This document shows positions 1 through 8,624 of a stretch of DNA of 64,000 nucleotides, piece by piece; the stretch's first letter is position 1; each line of letters starts with the position of its first letter. The stretch is from an uncultured Bacilli bacterium. GTDB taxonomy: Bacteria; Bacillota_I; Bacilli_A; RF39; UBA660. The stretch covers positions 1-64,000 of the forward strand of contig CALVKC010000003.1 in NCBI GenBank assembly GCA_944332505.1, read 5' to 3'. A program made the translations under genes and the position numbers. The notes below the pieces were generated by a model. The model ran no database searches and was not told the DNA's origin. It saw only the letters and a program-made list of their open reading frames with translations.

Positions 1-2
1 TC

Positions 3-71
3 GATGAGCGGATTCGTCTGTTTTTCGATAAAATGAAGCATGAAGCCGCTGACACTTCAGTTCAGCGGTAG
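3..71 (+). CDS. C-terminal tail of an unidentified gene, cut by the window edge
   Basis: An open frame enters at the left edge and ends at a TAG at 69-71, giving 22 residues that end DTSVQR. Base composition here (about half G+C) is unlike the AT-rich remainder. A hairpin with a 7-bp stem (CCGCTGA/TCAGCGG) overlaps the end of the frame. Too short to identify. It may be the end of a neighbouring gene, an inserted sequence, or an assembly junction. Confidence 0.35.
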   Translation, partial: DERIRLFFDKMKHEAADTSVQR

Positions 72-120
72 TTCACATTAGCAACAAATTAATAAAAAAT
101 TTGATTATTATTAAATATAT

Positions 121-2451
121 TTAACAATTGCTATATGAAATTTTATTAGCAATAATATTTTTAATTTCTTTTGATACGTTGTTGTTAATATACTCCAATA
201 CTTTAGGACAATTAACTTCAATAATAAGATTAATTAATTTATCTTTGTTTTTAGAAGAATTAATAAACGTTCTAGCTTTTGGAATAAATTTCATCATTAA
301 TAATAATATGGATTCATGCATATTATTTATTCTAGGACCATCTAAGAGTATGTTCAAAACATCAATGCCAAAAATATCACAATTGGATTCATTTTCGCAA
401 ATTAATTTAAGCGCCATAGAATATCCAATCAATTTTAGTTTATTAGAATCGGTAATTCTACCACTATGTAATAATGAAAATTCTTCTTCAGTTGGAAAAT
501 GATAATTATAAGCACTCGCAATAGACAATGATTCATATATCAAACTAGCTAATATTTTATTAACTTGTTTAACGCCCATGATATCTAATAAAGTAACATT
601 ATTATCATATATTGTCAAAAGAATATCCAAAGTATTGATGTCAAATAATGATTCTATAATTATTGAATTTAGATTTCCATTTTTTCTTAATTCATTAAGA
701 ACAGTTTCATCTTTCAAATACTTATTTAACAAATTGATGTTATATGAATAAAACGCATCAATTGTTTTTTGATATTTGTCATCAATTCTACATATTGTAT
801 CATACGGTAAATCGTATTCTTCAAGCATTGAATTAAATGAAAGACCCAATCCACATAACCCATTCAAATTACATAATTGAGTTGGTTTTTCCTCATGTGC
901 TGAAAGTTTAAATATACCAGAAAACAAGATTCTATTTTCATCATAGCTATTTTTATTAAAGTCAAGAAAAATAATAGTTTTCTCGATATGTGAATGTATC
1001 AAATATGATGCTGCATAACCTAACACTGGTTTCAATTCAGATGGATTTTTAGTATAGATAATTACCGCTAACTTATTATTTTCATCATAAATGATATCAT
1101 AATTATCAATATAATAGTCATTTAACGTTTCTATAAAGCTTTCTTTATCCCATTTATAACTCAATTTATAATTGTCATTAAACTGATGGATTGGAATATT
1201 ATTAGCCCTCAGAACGTTGAAAATATTTGGTCTTGAAATAATAAATTGATTGATATAGTTAACTTTAGATTTATTACCCATCAAATTATTATTCGTAAAA
1301 CTATGTGCATAGGTAATACCTTTTCCCTCAATAGTTGTAAAGCCAATAATTGACAATTCATCATCTTCTTTCTTTGAGAAATCAAACATTACAAATTGAT
1401 TAGCTTTTGTGCCTTTTTTCTCAACATAATCGTTCCAATAACGTTTATTTTTAGAAATGCACCAATTAGTTGTCTTTGCAAGAAACTTTATTGTTTCATA
1501 ATCTAATGCTTTTAAAATAAGAATGCTTTCATTGTCATAAACAATTTCACAATTAATATTTTCAGCATTATTAATATAATATAATAGTGAATCCTTTGAC
1601 CAATCAAAATGTGTTTTCGTTAAAAGTGACATTTGTTTTAAAATTTCATCAGCATCAGTAATTGTTGACATTTTACGGATAAAATTATGTTTTTTAGTGT
1701 CACTTAACAGATAAAATTTTCCAAGAATATCAGTATCTTTGGATGTTAGTTCTTTACTCTTCAAAAGTCTTTTTTGTTGAGTATTAAACATATTAATAAC
1801 ATCATTAATACGTTTATTCTTTCTAATGTTTACAAGTTCATTTTGTAATTCTAATATTTGGTTTTTATTATTATATGCTGTAATAGTTCCTTTTGATAAA
1901 TTCTTAACCAACTGTGGATAATTATTACACCAGTTGATACAATGTCTAATTAATTGGATAGGCATATAATTTTTATATATATTATTAATTGCCCATACAA
2001 AATAATTAGGTGAGCCTTCAGTTAGTGCGTAAATATATTTAGGAATTGAATCCATTTGATTACATAATCTTGAGAAAATATTTTCTAGTATTTTCTTATT
2101 GTTATTGATGAAAGCCTCATATTGTGCATTAAAATCTTTTGGCAATAAGATGATTTCATCACCAAGTTGGTTCAATATCTCATCATCATAAATAACTTGA
2201 CAATATTGATACTTATAGCGTAATGATTGACATCTGTCAATATCGTTATCATCAATTATTTCTGGTAAACTTCGTTCACCATAAAAATTTTGAAAGAACA
2301 ATAGTTTAGTATGACTTGATGATGATTGGTTCACAATAATAGCATCACCAATAACTATAGTATTACATTTACACATTAAAATAGTCACTTGTTTCTGGTT
2401 TTCGACATTTCTATAGAAATGTCGAAAACCTCTAATGTATTTTCCTATCAT
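121..2451 (-). CDS. Large phage protein of unknown function (776 aa)
   Basis: I do not recognise this protein family. The ATG at 2451 lies one base after the stop of the upstream peptidase gene, which favours it over an in-frame GTG at 2505. The product has no signal peptide or membrane segment. A central aromatic-rich block (TTNWCISKN, then NQFVMFDFSKK and IIGFTT) looks like a conserved core and faintly recalls the core of PcfJ-like proteins. The C-terminal third is helical and Leu/Ile/Asn-rich. Codons for the first ~20 residues hold a perfect 34-bp palindrome (2397-2430). It is the last gene of the 4.4-0.1 kb minus-strand unit. Confidence 0.75.
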   Translation of the reverse strand: MIGKYIRGFRHFYRNVENQKQVTILMCKCNTIVIGDAIIVNQSSSSHTKLLFFQNFYGERSLPEIIDDNDIDRCQSLRYKYQYCQVIYDDEILNQLGDEIILLPKDFNAQYEAFINNNKKILENIFSRLCNQMDSIPKYIYALTEGSPNYFVWAINNIYKNYMPIQLIRHCINWCNNYPQLVKNLSKGTITAYNNKNQILELQNELVNIRKNKRINDVINMFNTQQKRLLKSKELTSKDTDILGKFYLLSDTKKHNFIRKMSTITDADEILKQMSLLTKTHFDWSKDSLLYYINNAENINCEIVYDNESILILKALDYETIKFLAKTTNWCISKNKRYWNDYVEKKGTKANQFVMFDFSKKEDDELSIIGFTTIEGKGITYAHSFTNNNLMGNKSKVNYINQFIISRPNIFNVLRANNIPIHQFNDNYKLSYKWDKESFIETLNDYYIDNYDIIYDENNKLAVIIYTKNPSELKPVLGYAASYLIHSHIEKTIIFLDFNKNSYDENRILFSGIFKLSAHEEKPTQLCNLNGLCGLGLSFNSMLEEYDLPYDTICRIDDKYQKTIDAFYSYNINLLNKYLKDETVLNELRKNGNLNSIIIESLFDINTLDILLTIYDNNVTLLDIMGVKQVNKILASLIYESLSIASAYNYHFPTEEEFSLLHSGRITDSNKLKLIGYSMALKLICENESNCDIFGIDVLNILLDGPRINNMHESILLLMMKFIPKARTFINSSKNKDKLINLIIEVNCPKVLEYINNNVSKEIKNIIANKISYSNC
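2397..2430. repeat. Perfect 34-bp palindrome inside a coding sequence
   Basis: The 17-base arm GGTTTTCGACATTTCTA is followed directly by its exact reverse complement. It lies within the first codons of the 776-aa gene. A site this long and perfect could be a dyad binding site, or in RNA a long hairpin that limits translation or transcription of the downstream gene. No T-tract follows, so a simple terminator is unlikely. Confidence 0.8.
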
Positions 2452-2452
2452 A

Positions 2453-3865
2453 TTAAAATTTGATTTCGTTTTTGAAAAGTTCTGCAAAATTAGTAAAATC
2501 AACACTTAATTCTTTACATTTAGCTTCAATATTATCTTTAAGTGTCTTTATATACAATTCATATTTATCGGAAATATATTTAACTGTTTCTATTTTAACC
2601 TTTTCATCGTCATCATCATTATTTGTTTTGCTTTTAGATGATGATGTATTTGATTGATTATAATATCCAGAATTATAATTATAACCGCCATAACCATTGT
2701 ACCCACCATAATTATATTGAGTTTTAGGTCTTAATGAGTTAAAGAAGTCTTCATCTTTATCATCTTTAGCTGTATATCTAGTACCATTAATCCAAGTAGT
2801 GCTATCAGTATGCTCTAGTTCATAACGTTTAAGTCCTAAATGATTGATTAGGTCATGACCCATACGACAAGCAGTATCCATATCTTCAATAATACAATAC
2901 TCATTTGGCGTATGCGCATTATAATAACCACTACCAAAGTTCATACAAATAATATTTGTTTTTTCACGTATGATTTTCACATCAGTAAACGGTTCAGCTC
3001 TAAAATCTGTTAATCCATGTTTTTTGCAAATTTCTTGCATATGAGTCTTGAAAAAATCTGCATTAAACAATTTAGTTCCGCTACAAGACCAAGCTGCTCG
3101 ATTTAAATCTGGTGAGTCATAACCTAAAACATAACCAACATTATCGAACCATTCAACTTTTAATTTATTAGAGCCTTTACAACTAGTTTCTTCTTCAAGA
3201 AAGAAACAAGCTTTTAATTTATCGACATGCGAGAACATTGATAAGCCTATCAATACACCAGCTTTATCATCGCCACCAATTCCCATTCCATCAACATATA
3301 TTTCATGCTTATTTGAAACAATACGAGTTTTAACCTCTAAATCTTGTCCCGCTTGTGCATATAATTTATGTTTAGTCTGTACAGAATCAAGATGCGCTGT
3401 TACGCATGGATAATATTCACCTTCATTAATAGTACCTTTTGTTAAATATAAATTACCATATGTATCAAATTCATACTTGATGTTATTACGTCTAGCCCAC
3501 AATATAATAAATGTAAGCATGCGATATTCAGAACCAGAATGCGTTGGAACTTTCATTAACTCATAAACAAAATCTTTATTTAGGTGAGTCAACGACAATT
3601 CAGACTTATTTTCAGCACTTGTTGTAGTTGTATTCTGTTCAGACTTATTTTCAGTACTTGTTGTAGTTGTATTCTGTTCAGACTTATTTTCAGTACTTGT
3701 TGTAGTTGTGTTCTGTTCAGACTTGCTTTCAGTACTTGTTGTAGTTGTGTTCTGTTCAGACTTATTTTCAGTATTTGTAGTTACAGTCTGTTCAGATTTG
3801 TTTTCATTTTCACCATTATTGGCAAAATAACCATTTTTGTCAAGTGTTTCATCTAAGTTATTCAT
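2453..3865 (-). CDS. M20/PepT-like zinc aminopeptidase with repeat-rich N-terminus
   Basis: The catalytic part matches the M20/M28 di-zinc peptidase layout: HLDS in TAHLDSVQ (first zinc His and its Asp), GGDDKAG (bridging Asp), LEEET (catalytic and zinc Glu) and a late YNAHTPNEY His. Residues ~25-95 are tandem 13-residue units of the type ENKSEQNTTTTST, a probable flexible linker. The C-terminus has a Gly/Tyr/Asn-rich stretch and a helical tail. ATG 3865 is preferred because an A-rich stretch precedes it; an ATG at 3895 is also open. There is no signal peptide, so it probably acts in the cytoplasm on small peptides. A peptidase of this kind is unusual in a phage. The substrate is unknown. Confidence 0.8.
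   Translation of the reverse strand: MNNLDETLDKNGYFANNGENENKSEQTVTTNTENKSEQNTTTTSTESKSEQNTTTTSTENKSEQNTTTTSTENKSEQNTTTTSAENKSELSLTHLNKDFVYELMKVPTHSGSEYRMLTFIILWARRNNIKYEFDTYGNLYLTKGTINEGEYYPCVTAHLDSVQTKHKLYAQAGQDLEVKTRIVSNKHEIYVDGMGIGGDDKAGVLIGLSMFSHVDKLKACFFLEEETSCKGSNKLKVEWFDNVGYVLGYDSPDLNRAAWSCSGTKLFNADFFKTHMQEICKKHGLTDFRAEPFTDVKIIREKTNIICMNFGSGYYNAHTPNEYCIIEDMDTACRMGHDLINHLGLKRYELEHTDSTTWINGTRYTAKDDKDEDFFNSLRPKTQYNYGGYNGYGGYNYNSGYYNQSNTSSSKSKTNNDDDDEKVKIETVKYISDKYELYIKTLKDNIEAKCKELSVDFTNFAELFKNEIKF
3601..3808 (-). repeat. 39-bp coding tandem repeat
   Basis: Five near-identical 36-39-bp units plus a partial one encode the Thr/Ser/Glu/Lys-rich linker of the peptidase. Neighbouring units differ at only a few bases, which indicates recent expansion. 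Copy number is likely to vary between isolates. Confidence 0.85.
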
Positions 3866-3875
3866 ATAATTTTTT

Positions 3876-4142
3876 TTAAAATATACTAATACCATTTATA
3901 TAATTCTTCTCACCATTCTTATCAAAAAAGATGTCAATATCTTTTATCTCATTGATATCACTATTAAACATATTAATTAACGTATTTAATAATTCATCTT
4001 TTTTTATATTTATTTCATTTTTAGTACTATTTTTATTCGTTATTACTATAGTCAATGTATCAACATTCTTTAAATCATTTTTTTTATTTTCAAAGAACAC
4101 ATCAACTAAAGCTGATAAATTTATTAAATTTTCTACAACCAT
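3876..4142 (-). CDS. Hypothetical protein, 88 aa
   Basis: No family recognised. A small, charged protein with an amphipathic N-terminal helix and a run of Asn/Lys. It overlaps the end of the upstream ORF by 10 bp and ends just before the peptidase start, so it belongs to the same transcript. Confidence 0.6.
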   Translation of the reverse strand: MVVENLINLSALVDVFFENKKNDLKNVDTLTIVITNKNSTKNEINIKKDELLNTLINMFNSDINEIKDIDIFFDKNGEKNYINGISIF

Positions 4143-4408
4143 TTAGTAAAATATTTTTTATTAAATATTATAAATCTTGATATACCTATAATTTTAATTT
4201 TTGGGGTTATTTGTATCACAATATTACCATTTTTAGTAATTGTAATATGCTTAACATTATCAATTTTATTATTAAATATTACTATATTATAACCTAATTG
4301 TTTCAGTAAATCAACTCTAATTTCTGTATTTTGTATATGGTCAATCATATAGCATATATCTATATAATCTTGACTTTTTTTAAAAACATCAATTAAATTA
4401 TATTTCAT
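4133..4408 (-). CDS. Hypothetical protein, 91 aa
   Basis: No family recognised. Beta-strand-rich, lysine/isoleucine-rich small protein. The start is taken as ATG 4408 (MKYNLID). An ATG at 4426 is also in frame, but a promoter-like box TATATTTG lies between the two starts, so the shorter form is the likely product. Confidence 0.6.
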   Translation of the reverse strand: MKYNLIDVFKKSQDYIDICYMIDHIQNTEIRVDLLKQLGYNIVIFNNKIDNVKHITITKNGNIVIQITPKIKIIGISRFIIFNKKYFTKWL

Positions 4409-4412
4409 ATTG

Positions 4413-4420
4413 CAAATATA
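4413..4420 (-). promoter_or_regulatory. Bacteroidota -7 box upstream of 4.4-0.1 kb unit
   Basis: TATATTTG ends 5 bases before ATG 4408. If used, the transcript is leaderless or nearly so. Confidence 0.45.
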
Positions 4421-4475
4421 TAACATTTTCTTTAAATAAAAAAATGTATTATAATTTATTATATTTTTTTATTAT

Positions 4476-5099
4476 TTATTTGCATTTTATAACAACACAT
4501 TGATTCCATTTGTCAACATAATATTCTGGACTGTCTGTACCTTTAACAATCATACTTATTCGTTCAGAATCAATGTTATATGTGTGCATTAAATATAATT
4601 TAGTTTCTTGACATCTATTTGCTGCTAATTGTTTGTTATACATGTATGAGCCATGCCTCTTACTAGCATATCCATATATGTTTATGTTAGCTGATGGATT
4701 ATCATATAAGAATTTAGCAACATTATCTAATGTAACTTTATTATATTCTTTATTTATTTCATATCTATCTTCTTTAAACCAAATTGTTTGTTTCCACATT
4801 TGGTCATACGATATTTTATTATCATCCTCAAATTGAACATTTAAAATATCATCATACTCATCAGTATATTTTATACTTTCATTTTTTTGTGAATAAATGA
4901 TATTTGGTTCAGTTTCTTCTTCAAGAACTACAATTTTAGGATGGTTTTTCACTGTAACATAAACTGGTACCTCACGATGTACAACGATTCTACGTGGATA
5001 TGCTATATATCTACGACAATAATATTGACTATACATAGGTAAAGTCAAAATAAATAATAATGTTGTGATAAGAAAAAGACGTTTCATATTTATATTCAT
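4476..5099 (-). CDS. OmpA-domain envelope protein with signal peptide
   Basis: The N-terminus MNINMKRLFLITTLLFILTL is a Sec signal peptide (alternative ATG at 5087, MKRLF). The C-terminal ~100 residues match an OmpA-type peptidoglycan-binding domain: FKEDRYEINKEYNKV, an INIYGYASKRHGS block, NKQLAANRCQETKLYL, and ISMIVKGTDSPEY. The middle is a short Tyr/Arg- and Glu-rich linker with no barrel. It would be exported to the host periplasm and hold peptidoglycan. The next genes include a second OmpA-domain protein and a lipoprotein, so this cluster appears to alter the host envelope. Confidence 0.8.
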   Translation of the reverse strand: MNINMKRLFLITTLLFILTLPMYSQYYCRRYIAYPRRIVVHREVPVYVTVKNHPKIVVLEEETEPNIIYSQKNESIKYTDEYDDILNVQFEDDNKISYDQMWKQTIWFKEDRYEINKEYNKVTLDNVAKFLYDNPSANINIYGYASKRHGSYMYNKQLAANRCQETKLYLMHTYNIDSERISMIVKGTDSPEYYVDKWNQCVVIKCK

Positions 5100-5150
5100 T
5101 TTATTTTTCAGCAAAAATAACTAAAAAAAATGAAATATCCAAATTTTTAA

Positions 5151-5660
5151 TTAGATTTTTTTGAAATCTAAAAAATAATACTCTAAATTATTATCAGATG
5201 ATATCATTTTTTCACTTTTATGACACATTTGCCAATTATCACAATTAAATACATCTGGAAATTTAGTTATTGATTCATCATTTCTATTAACTAGTGTTAA
5301 ATTAATTTCATCAACAACATTTAAATCAAAGAATGATTTATAAATTTGACCACCACCAATAACAAATAAATCTAGATTTGAATATTTATTTCGATATAGT
5401 TCAATTGCTTCAGCCACTGATGCAACTACTTCACAATCTTTGGCTGCATACTGTTTATTACTGCTAATAACAATGTTAATACGATTTGGTAATGGCTTAA
5501 TTGGCAATGATTCATATGTTTTCCTACCCATTACAACAACATTGTTTTTAGTTTTATTTTTAAAATTAATTAAATCATCTTTAATTCTATACAATAATTT
5601 ACCATTATCACCTAATGATAATGTGTTATTTACACAAGCAATCATTTTTATTTTATTCAT
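5151..5660 (-). CDS. folA: Dihydrofolate reductase
   Basis: Full-length DHFR (169 aa). It makes tetrahydrofolate with NADPH for thymidylate and purine synthesis. Visible motifs: MIACVNNTLSLGDNGKLLYRIKDDLINFK (N-terminal substrate site with Asp), NVVVMGRKTYESLP (NADPH site), NRINIVISS, and FVIGGGQIYKSFF (Gly-rich cofactor turn). Start is ATG 5660; the frame extends only to a TTG further upstream. Phage DHFR genes usually support nucleotide pools during replication. A strong terminator separates it from the lipoprotein gene upstream. Confidence 0.95.
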   Translation of the reverse strand: MNKIKMIACVNNTLSLGDNGKLLYRIKDDLINFKNKTKNNVVVMGRKTYESLPIKPLPNRINIVISSNKQYAAKDCEVVASVAEAIELYRNKYSNLDLFVIGGGQIYKSFFDLNVVDEINLTLVNRNDESITKFPDVFNCDNWQMCHKSEKMISSDNNLEYYFLDFKKI

Positions 5661-5681
5661 ATTCAAAAATATTAGAAAAAA

Positions 5682-5712
5682 ATGGCGAGGATTATTACTG
5701 TCCTCGCCATAT
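5682..5712 (-). terminator. Rho-independent terminator after lipoprotein gene
   Basis: Ten-bp stem ATGGCGAGGA/TCCTCGCCAT followed on the minus strand by a run of T. Its G+C content is high for this genome. Confidence 0.85.
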
Positions 5713-5740
5713 ATTATTAATTATAATTTGTCGATACTAA

Positions 5741-5780
5741 GTGATGTGAGGCACTAAATGTATGATTAAGTCCACATCAC
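5741..5780 (-). promoter_or_regulatory. Extended hairpin downstream of lipoprotein gene
   Basis: An 8-bp stem GTGATGTG/CACATCAC encloses a second imperfect stem. It lies between the lipoprotein stop and the terminator, so it would sit in the 3' UTR. Possible processing or stability element. Confidence 0.4.
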
Positions 5781-5787
5781 AATAATT

Positions 5788-5952
5788 TTATTTCAAATTA
5801 ACGGTATCAACTGAAACGCTATCAACTGAATCTACTACCACACTATCAATAGTAACACTATCAGTATTAACAGTTTCAGAATTTGATTTATTGCCACATG
5901 AAATAAAACCCATTGTTGCGATTAACGCAAATACTAAAATTAACTTTTTCAT
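5788..5952 (-). CDS. Small lipoprotein, 54 aa
   Basis: The short product has a signal peptide MKKLILVFALIATMGFISCG with a lipobox cysteine (FISC), typical of Bacteroidota lipoproteins. The mature part is a Ser/Val/Asp/Thr repeat-like chain with motif D-S-V and no Cys. It would be lipidated and placed in the host inner or outer membrane. It lies just downstream of the OmpA-barrel gene and ends in its own terminator. Function unknown. Confidence 0.7.
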   Translation of the reverse strand: MKKLILVFALIATMGFISCGNKSNSETVNTDSVTIDSVVVDSVDSVSVDTVNLK

Positions 5953-5980
5953 TTTTTTTTCTTTTTTTTATTTTAAATTA

Positions 5981-7108
5981 TTATTCTGTTACAAAAATTA
6001 CAACTCTATTTGCACCATTTTCGTCAAATAATTGTTCAGTAGCACCTTTACCGACTACATTTATATTATCAGGATTTATGCCTAATTTTATAAGTTCGTT
6101 CGCAACTGAATTAGCTCTTGCTTCACTAAGTTCCATATTACGCTCGTGAGTACCAGTATTTTTATCGGCATATCCAACAATTGTGATATTACTATCAGAT
6201 TCTTTTAATTTATTAGCCAAAATAATCATATTTGGTCTTTGTGTTGTTGGAATTTTATCACTACCAATTTCAAATCCAATAGTTGTAGGTATTGTTACTG
6301 TAGTTTTGTTTACTGTTTCTTTTCTATTTTTAAGATGTGCATTTTCATCCATTAGAGATTTAATTTGCATATCTTTTTGCTTAAGAGTTTTTTCTTGACT
6401 ATTCACTAATTCTCGTTGCTGATTAACTTGATTCATTAAGTCATCAATGTCATTTTGCGTATATAAATATGGCGAAATTACAAAATTATGAGTTCCCTTA
6501 CTATTTTTGAATTTATATGTGAAACCAATTTGCAAATTAACATATGAACGACAAACATCAAATCTAGGTTGTCTAGTAGGGAAATTGTCAAAACCATTAT
6601 CAGTCATAATATAATTCATCGTAGGGATTATGTTAAATTGCCATGCTTTCTTTTCACCCAAATTGAAATTAATTTGCATACCAACCTTAGATGCGATATT
6701 ATTTGTTATTGTGCCATATGTATGATGCCATCCAATACCAAACAGTGGTACGAATTCAACTTTATCTGGTTCACCTCTATATGGGTGAAAAATATGGTTG
6801 AAGTTAAATAATGTGTTCCAACTTACAAATGTATGGTCTACAAATGTTGTAAAGTGACCCATACCAACTTCACCCTCGATTTCGAACCCTAAAACTGGAG
6901 TAACCATTTTGCCTAGTCTTAAACTAGCATCACCTCTGATTGATTTGCCAAAATTTTCAAAACCATTACATTCTGGATGTGAAAAACCAAAAGCCCCACC
7001 ATTAACACCAATATAAGTGTTATCGAACAACTTTGATTTTTCAATAGTTTGACCATAAGTAACTGTTGTGGCTAGAATTGCCAACATAAAAATAATAAAC
7101 TTCTTCAT
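5981..7108 (-). CDS. Outer-membrane beta-barrel protein with OmpA C-terminal domain
   Basis: Signal peptide at residues 1-20 (MKKFIIFMLAILATTVTYGQ). Residues ~25-215 alternate in the manner of an 8-strand OmpA barrel. A coiled-coil linker follows at ~220-260 (NQVNQQRELVNSQEKTLKQK), then an OmpA peptidoglycan-binding domain with IVGYADKNTGTHERNMELSEAR and VVGKGATEQ. Full length for the family. It should insert in the host outer membrane. Such genes in phages may change the receptor surface, for instance to block superinfection; that is inference. Confidence 0.85.
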   Translation of the reverse strand: MKKFIIFMLAILATTVTYGQTIEKSKLFDNTYIGVNGGAFGFSHPECNGFENFGKSIRGDASLRLGKMVTPVLGFEIEGEVGMGHFTTFVDHTFVSWNTLFNFNHIFHPYRGEPDKVEFVPLFGIGWHHTYGTITNNIASKVGMQINFNLGEKKAWQFNIIPTMNYIMTDNGFDNFPTRQPRFDVCRSYVNLQIGFTYKFKNSKGTHNFVISPYLYTQNDIDDLMNQVNQQRELVNSQEKTLKQKDMQIKSLMDENAHLKNRKETVNKTTVTIPTTIGFEIGSDKIPTTQRPNMIILANKLKESDSNITIVGYADKNTGTHERNMELSEARANSVANELIKLGINPDNINVVGKGATEQLFDENGANRVVIFVTE

Positions 7109-7126
7109 TTTAATTGTTTTATATAA

Positions 7127-7711
7127 TTAGTTTAAATTTAATTTTTCTACCATTGAATCAATTAAATTTCCATGATTAAATGCCCACAAATAATTGTCTT
7201 TATTTTTTAGTGGAATCCAAGCAATATCATCAACTTCTTTATCCTCGGAATTAGATGAATTTAAATCATAATCTGTGCATGGCTTTGTTAAAACCGAAGC
7301 GTACCTTAAAGTAACATTTTGTCTATTACTTTTAGGTGAAGTATTGACACTAATAAACTTAATGTCATCTTTTTTTATATATATATTAGTTTCTTCAAAT
7401 GTTTCTCTTTGCGCAGCTTCTTCACCACTTTCATCAAAGTCTAAATAACCACATGGGCAATTCCAATAACCGTTATAATCTGGTGTTCCATCACCTCGTT
7501 TATTGGCCAAAACACACCATTCATTGTCTTCATTTTTAGCAAAAACAAAATGTACTACGGCAACAGCTCGACTATACCAAAATTCTTTTCCTTTATGTAT
7601 AAAAGGGAAATTTTTAAGAGGTTTTTTTTGCCAATTTACATTTTGAATATGCCTAATAGCAATGATTGCACAAATTATAACAAATATAAAAATAAATGCA
7701 TAAGTAACCAT
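7127..7711 (-). CDS. Nudix hydrolase with N-terminal membrane anchor
   Basis: A complete Nudix box GX5EX7REXXEEXX is visible: G-YLDFD-E-SGEEAAQ-RETFEETN. Residues 3-20 form one hydrophobic helix, so the enzyme is probably tethered to the inner membrane with the catalytic domain in the cytoplasm. Nudix enzymes cleave nucleoside diphosphates linked to another group; the substrate here is unknown. The gene starts one base after the stop of the 64-aa ORF upstream, indicating co-transcription. Confidence 0.85.
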   Translation of the reverse strand: MVTYAFIFIFVIICAIIAIRHIQNVNWQKKPLKNFPFIHKGKEFWYSRAVAVVHFVFAKNEDNEWCVLANKRGDGTPDYNGYWNCPCGYLDFDESGEEAAQRETFEETNIYIKKDDIKFISVNTSPKSNRQNVTLRYASVLTKPCTDYDLNSSNSEDKEVDDIAWIPLKNKDNYLWAFNHGNLIDSMVEKLNLN

Positions 7712-7712
7712 A

Positions 7713-7907
7713 TTAAATACAATTTTTTACAAATTCTTTAACTCTTTTTTCAACATCACTATCATCTAATTCAATATCAACTAATTGACCTAGATATTTT
7801 CCCGTTTCATTTTCATAAACCGTTGCATAATGATGGCTATTATAGCCATACATAAAAATACACTTGTATTGTGTACCGTCAATCACAAATATTTTTTCAC
7901 CATCCAT
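7713..7907 (-). CDS. Hypothetical protein, 64 aa
   Basis: No family recognised. Small acidic protein with alternating hydrophobics (FVIDGTQYKCIFMYGY). First gene of its unit: a -7 box lies 31 bp upstream, and the Nudix gene follows with a one-base gap. Confidence 0.65.
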   Translation of the reverse strand: MDGEKIFVIDGTQYKCIFMYGYNSHHYATVYENETGKYLGQLVDIELDDSDVEKRVKEFVKNCI

Positions 7908-7938
7908 AATAAATATACTTTTTATTATTAATACGTTG

Positions 7939-7946
7939 CAAAGTTA
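7939..7946 (-). promoter_or_regulatory. Bacteroidota -7 box for the 64-aa ORF/Nudix unit
   Basis: TAACTTTG on the minus strand, 31 bp before the start at 7907. Confidence 0.55.
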
Positions 7947-7979
7947 TATATAATTTTTTAAAAAACAAAATTTAAACTA

Positions 7980-8624
7980 TTATTTTAACATATTTTTAAT
8001 TATATCATTAATGGTTAAATAATATTCCTTTTTATTATTTATCTTATTATTATAAGATAAACAATTAAAAATCTTATTAAATGGAGATGATTTATATGAT
8101 GCTAATCTATCTGCAATATTGTTTTGGTAATAATTTTTATGTGCAGATATATGATAAATTTTTATTCGTTTTAAAATATCATTGTTAAATGGTAAAAATT
8201 TACTTAATATCATGAAATAAAAGCCATAACGTCGGCTTTTTGTAACATCACCGCCATTTAATTTAATTTGAATATATGTGTTGACTAATTTCATAGTAAT
8301 AGAATCGTCAACATAAAATCTTATATTTATATCATCGTAAATGTACTTAGATATCTTATCTAATCCATCTTTAAATGCAATGCATTCAATTAATGTTGAA
8401 GTAATATTATTTGTTGATATAGTAATCCCAATACTTTGGAGCATGTTGATTATATCTGAACTAGAATATCTATTAGCTGTATATTCTTCATTCTCAAGTT
8501 CAATATTTGGATTATATGAAAATATTCTTGTTACTATTCCAGTTCCACAACATACATCATCATTTAACGCTTTACGATTAAATGAACCATCAGTATATAC
8601 TTCTATTGTTAATTTTTTAGTCAT
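7980..8624 (-). CDS. RNase H-fold protein
   Basis: The order of acidic motifs fits RNase HI: VYTDGSFNR (first Asp), LIECIAFKDGL (Glu), IRFYVDDS (Asp), and ISAHKNYYQNNIADRLAS (active-site His loop and last Asp). It would cut RNA in RNA-DNA hybrids during phage replication. At 214 aa it is longer than the ~155-aa core; the C-terminal ~40 residues are extra. ATGA overlap with the HIT gene upstream shows co-translation. Sequence similarity to standard RnhA is low, so the assignment rests on motifs. Confidence 0.7.
   Translation of the reverse strand: MTKKLTIEVYTDGSFNRKALNDDVCCGTGIVTRIFSYNPNIELENEEYTANRYSSSDIINMLQSIGITISTNNITSTLIECIAFKDGLDKISKYIYDDINIRFYVDDSITMKLVNTYIQIKLNGGDVTKSRRYGFYFMILSKFLPFNNDILKRIKIYHISAHKNYYQNNIADRLASYKSSPFNKIFNCLSYNNKINNKKEYYLTINDIIKNMLK

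Noticed and set aside
3584..3856. A plus-strand frame with repeated Cys/Phe/Arg units
   Set aside because: Antisense of the 39-bp tandem repeat in the peptidase gene.
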